A stretch of DNA of 9,443 nucleotides from Rhodopirellula sp. (lineage in GTDB: Bacteria > Planctomycetota > Planctomycetia > Pirellulales > Pirellulaceae): contig DOPG01000463.1 of NCBI GenBank assembly GCA_003513555.1, positions 24,290 to 33,732 of the forward strand, given 5' to 3'. The notes beneath the pieces were generated by a model that was not told the origin of the DNA, made no database searches, and was given only the letters and a program-made list of their open reading frames with translations. How positions within the stretch are numbered: the first letter of the stretch is position 1; every line of letters starts with the position of its first letter. The position numbers were made by a program, and so were the translations under genes. Below are positions 7,994 through 9,443 of this stretch, piece by piece.

Positions 7994-8290
7994 CTAGGGA
8001 CGATCAGCAGAAGTTGACTGACGTCGTGCCATAACAGGAAACAGCCCAGTAGTTACCAGATCGCGCGGCGCGGGAAGGGGAGTACCGCGATAATGCATTC
8101 GCCGTACAGTGTTCCCGTAAAAATGGAACGGGCGATACGGACGACTCACGATAGGTGTTTTCTCTAATTGTTCACGGTAATCACCTGTTGCAACGATCAC
8201 GGCTGACCAACCTGGCTCAGCGGCTTTCGCTTTGCCGAGAGTCACACACGTGGTAAGCAAAGCACATCCGATTAAAAGCAGATTCTTCAT
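7994..8290 (-). CDS. Small secreted protein of unknown function
   Basis: The protein has 98 residues. MKNLLLIGCALLTTCVTLG followed by KAKAAEP forms a typical signal peptide with probable cleavage after the KAKA segment near residue 23, leaving about 75 residues outside the cytoplasm. A Cys at position 9 lies too early for a convincing lipobox. The mature part contains VIVATGDYREQLEKTPIV and then RPYRPFHFYGNTVRRMHYRG, rich in Tyr, Arg and His. I recall similar short blocks in small planctomycete hypothetical proteins, but no function is known. AAAGGA ten bases before the ATG supports this start. An overlapping ATG six codons earlier is in another frame and gives a less protein-like sequence. 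It is transcribed away from the split gene at 8410-9279, with 119 bp between the two starts. Confidence 0.8.
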   Translation of the reverse strand: MKNLLLIGCALLTTCVTLGKAKAAEPGWSAVIVATGDYREQLEKTPIVSRPYRPFHFYGNTVRRMHYRGTPLPAPRDLVTTGLFPVMARRQSTSADRP

Positions 8291-8301
8291 GTGTCGACAT
8301 T

Positions 8302-8307
8302 TCCTTT
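8302..8307 (-). promoter_or_regulatory. Ribosome binding site of the small secreted-protein gene
   Basis: The reverse strand reads AAAGGA, ten bases before the ATG at 8290. It selects this frame over an overlapping ATG at 8296-8298. Confidence 0.5.
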
Positions 8308-8370
8308 CTGCAAGTCACTGAAATAAAAGAGATTCGGTCCGCAACAGTAAAACTGTGTGCAGCCACGCTG

Positions 8371-8384
8371 GTTGTCCTGACAAC
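8371..8384. promoter_or_regulatory. Candidate operator: GTTGTC-CT-GACAAC palindrome
   Basis: Two perfect 6-bp half-sites are separated by two bases, in the 119-bp gap between divergent starts at 8290 and 8410. A second short dyad, ACAGT-AAA-ACTGT, lies at 8344-8356, and the word CAACAGT occurs next to both (8342-8348 and 8381-8387). This arrangement could bind a regulator of one or both flanking genes. Statistical support is modest. Confidence 0.3.
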
Positions 8385-8409
8385 AGTCGCACGGTCAAAA
8401 GCAACGTTC

Positions 8410-8577
8410 ATGAACAAATCAAAACAAGAGCTTGCAGGACTTTGCATTCTGCTGCCCATGCTTGCAGGCTACGTGCTGTGGCCGCCCGAACCGCAACATC
8501 TAATTCTGATCCCGTCGGACGTCGCCACCACCTCTCAAAATAATTGGGATGTCCAACACCTCAATGAACAAGAATGA
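8410..8577 (+). CDS. 55-residue membrane segment, probable N-terminal part of a gene split by TGA
   Basis: The ATG at 8410 begins MNKSKQELAGLCILLPMLAG, followed by YVLWPPEP: a Lys-containing start and one hydrophobic helix (about 7-24), as in a signal anchor. A polar tail rich in Gln, Asn and Thr leads to TGA at 8575-8577. After this TGA the same frame stays open for 233 more codons into the conserved domain of the next entry, with the same Q/S-rich composition on both sides. I therefore read it as the N-terminus of one 289-residue anchored protein interrupted by one stop, rather than as an independent microprotein. No clear ribosome binding site is seen. If the TGA is real and not read through, this would be a free single-pass peptide and the downstream part would lack its export anchor. 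Confidence 0.5.
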   Translation: MNKSKQELAGLCILLPMLAGYVLWPPEPQHLILIPSDVATTSQNNWDVQHLNEQE

Positions 8578-8640
8578 AAATCACAGCAACTTGACACCCA
8601 TTCAAAACAGCAATGGCCCGCAAAATCCGCCCAAACGGAA

Positions 8641-9279
8641 TTGACTGTCAGAAACCCGACAAACGTGGACGCCGAGAATTCAACGACCATCCGGGCCTCC
8701 AAAGAATTTGGACAGGACGCACCCTCAGCAGAAGATGACGCACGTCAAAAAGTGGGCACATCCCAAAGTTCGCAAACATCTGCTTCAGAAAAACATTCCA
8801 GCTTTCACCATTCTCGAGGCCCGCCCAGTAGCCAGCATGAGCAAGCCCCCCGTTCCGATGATGGCCAACAGTATCAAGGCCAAACCGAAACGCTGCTTCA
8901 CGGTTTGCTACAGGAAATTTCCAAAGCCCACTACCTGTCACCTGCTGGATTGATTTACGGGCCGGGTAGCACCGAAGGCCATCGTCTGGATCATCTGGGC
9001 CGACATATCAAGGACCAACCAAACCGCCCTGGCAAACACGGTGTATTCGACGGTGGCATGCAGGGAGCGTTGAAAACCATCGATGACGATTTCAAACGCG
9101 CTCAGAAACAGCAGCGTACCACCGAGACCATTGATGGCAGTCGTACCATCTCCACGGTCGATCTTGGGGAACGTGTTGGATTCGTTGGTGGTCAGGATGG
9201 CAGGCGTCGTCGCAATCCCGTGGCAAGACGGGTAGGTCTGGTACTCGAGGGCAAACGCATCACTGCCTATCCCATGTAA
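8641..9279 (+). CDS. Q/S-rich linker plus conserved YGPGS/HRLDH-type domain (possible RNase-toxin-like fold)
   Basis: The frame is open from 8578 to the TAA at 9277-9279, with no ATG before the domain. The only starts are TTG 8641 (used here, 212 residues) and internal GTGs, without a ribosome binding site, which argues that translation begins upstream at 8410. Residues 1-80 are low-complexity (Ser, Gln, Asp, His). Residues about 82-212 form a compact domain: SPAGLIYGPGS, EGHRLDHLGRH (His114, 118, 122), KHGVFDG (His133), a helix with IDDDFKRA, then TISTVDLGERVGFVGGQ, an Arg cluster (188-191), VGLVLEGK and a terminal ITAYP. From memory this block recurs in planctomycete hypothetical proteins. 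Its order of early histidines, a HGVF strand and a C-terminal ITAYP strand resembles BECR-fold ribonuclease toxins; that is inference, and no catalytic site is proven. A neutral reading is a membrane-anchored extracytoplasmic domain of unknown function. Confidence 0.7.
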   Translation: MTVRNPTNVDAENSTTIRASKEFGQDAPSAEDDARQKVGTSQSSQTSASEKHSSFHHSRGPPSSQHEQAPRSDDGQQYQGQTETLLHGLLQEISKAHYLSPAGLIYGPGSTEGHRLDHLGRHIKDQPNRPGKHGVFDGGMQGALKTIDDDFKRAQKQQRTTETIDGSRTISTVDLGERVGFVGGQDGRRRRNPVARRVGLVLEGKRITAYPM

Positions 9280-9292
9280 ACCTTGGGACAGG

Positions 9293-9401
9293 ATGACTCA
9301 ACACATCTCATGGTGTGGATGAGATCATCGAAACGGTGAAACACGATTTGAGGAAGCTGGATTCCTGTTCCGAACTAATCCGCGATATTCACCAGCAGTA
9401 A
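9293..9401 (+). pseudogene. Possible small frameshifted gene after the split gene
   Basis: ATG 9293, right after GGGACAGG, opens a reading frame that stops after nine codons. The frame shifted by one base continues as VDEIIETVKHDLRKLDSCSE, then LIRDIHQQ and TAA at 9399-9401, a well-formed amphipathic helical peptide. A one-base indel near 9305 would join the two into about 35 residues. The shifted frame alone could also start at GTG 9315 (28 residues). Too short to assign; it may be chance. Confidence 0.2.
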
Positions 9402-9428
9402 ACCCATTTCAGAATGCACTTTTTCCCG

Positions 9429-9434
9429 AAGGAG
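9429..9434 (+). promoter_or_regulatory. Strong Shine-Dalgarno for a gene starting at or beyond the window edge
   Basis: AAGGAG is followed by nine bases to the end of the window, so a start codon is expected immediately after 9443. An alternative is ATG 9414, whose frame is open through the edge (MHFFPKEYSK), with AAGGAG then falling inside the coding sequence. The spacing favours the first reading. Confidence 0.5.
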
Positions 9435-9443
9435 TATTCCAAA

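Noticed and set aside
8575..8577. TGA as a selenocysteine codon
   Set aside because: The codon sits in a disordered Gln/Lys/Ser-rich linker with no redox motif, and I see no convincing stem-loop right after it.
8549..8644. 31-codon ORF spanning the TGA, possibly a frameshift bypass
   Set aside because: It ends at 8644 and does not rejoin the domain frame; I see no slippery sequence at either end.
8708..8953. Forward Lys-rich ORF overlapping the split gene in another frame
   Set aside because: It runs into the clearly coding domain frame and ends there at a chance stop; its sequence looks like an out-of-frame reading of the linker.

Overview
This window looks like a chromosomal segment from a marine or freshwater planctomycete of the Pirellula/Rhodopirellula type. 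The inference rests on protein style rather than on a marker gene. It carries two long membrane-anchored multiheme c-type cytochromes, a very large lipoprotein that joins TPRs, FG-GAP/VCBS calcium loops and a C-terminal ASPIC/UnbV domain (CRTAC1 family), and two small exported or anchored proteins whose conserved blocks I associate from memory with planctomycete hypothetical families. GC is moderate, ribosome binding sites are present only at some genes, and intergenic spacers are long. I see no transposase, integrase, tRNA, rRNA or CRISPR array.

Layout. Positions 1-137 hold the probable C-terminal end of a forward gene, closed by a convincing Rho-independent terminator (165-198). Positions 481-1920 (reverse) encode a seven-heme cytochrome. 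A 212-bp divergent promoter region with several perfect dyads separates it from 2133-4235 (forward), an eight-heme cytochrome with a HEAT-like tail. The two cytochromes are clearly paralogous. Convergent to the second, only 31 bp away, is the 1012-residue TPR/CRTAC1 lipoprotein (4267-7305, reverse). About 690 bp without a convincing gene follow (7306-7993). Next come a 98-residue secreted protein (7994-8290, reverse) and, divergent from it, a forward locus at 8410-9279. That locus reads as one membrane-anchored protein with a Q/S-rich linker and a conserved C-terminal domain, but it is split by a single in-frame TGA at 8575-8577. The window ends at a strong Shine-Dalgarno sequence, apparently just before the next start codon.

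How the parts may work together. The two cytochromes and the CRTAC1 lipoprotein are all expected outside the cytoplasmic membrane. The cytochromes could form a periplasmic electron conduit or an oxidoreductase pair, and the lipoprotein could act as an extracytoplasmic scaffold or calcium-stabilised adhesion protein; a shared function is inferred from proximity only. The right-hand part (7994-9443) looks like a separate accessory unit. Its most interesting content is the split gene, whose C-terminal domain has a layout of histidines and a terminal ITAYP-type strand reminiscent of BECR-fold ribonuclease toxins. That similarity is from memory and is unverified.
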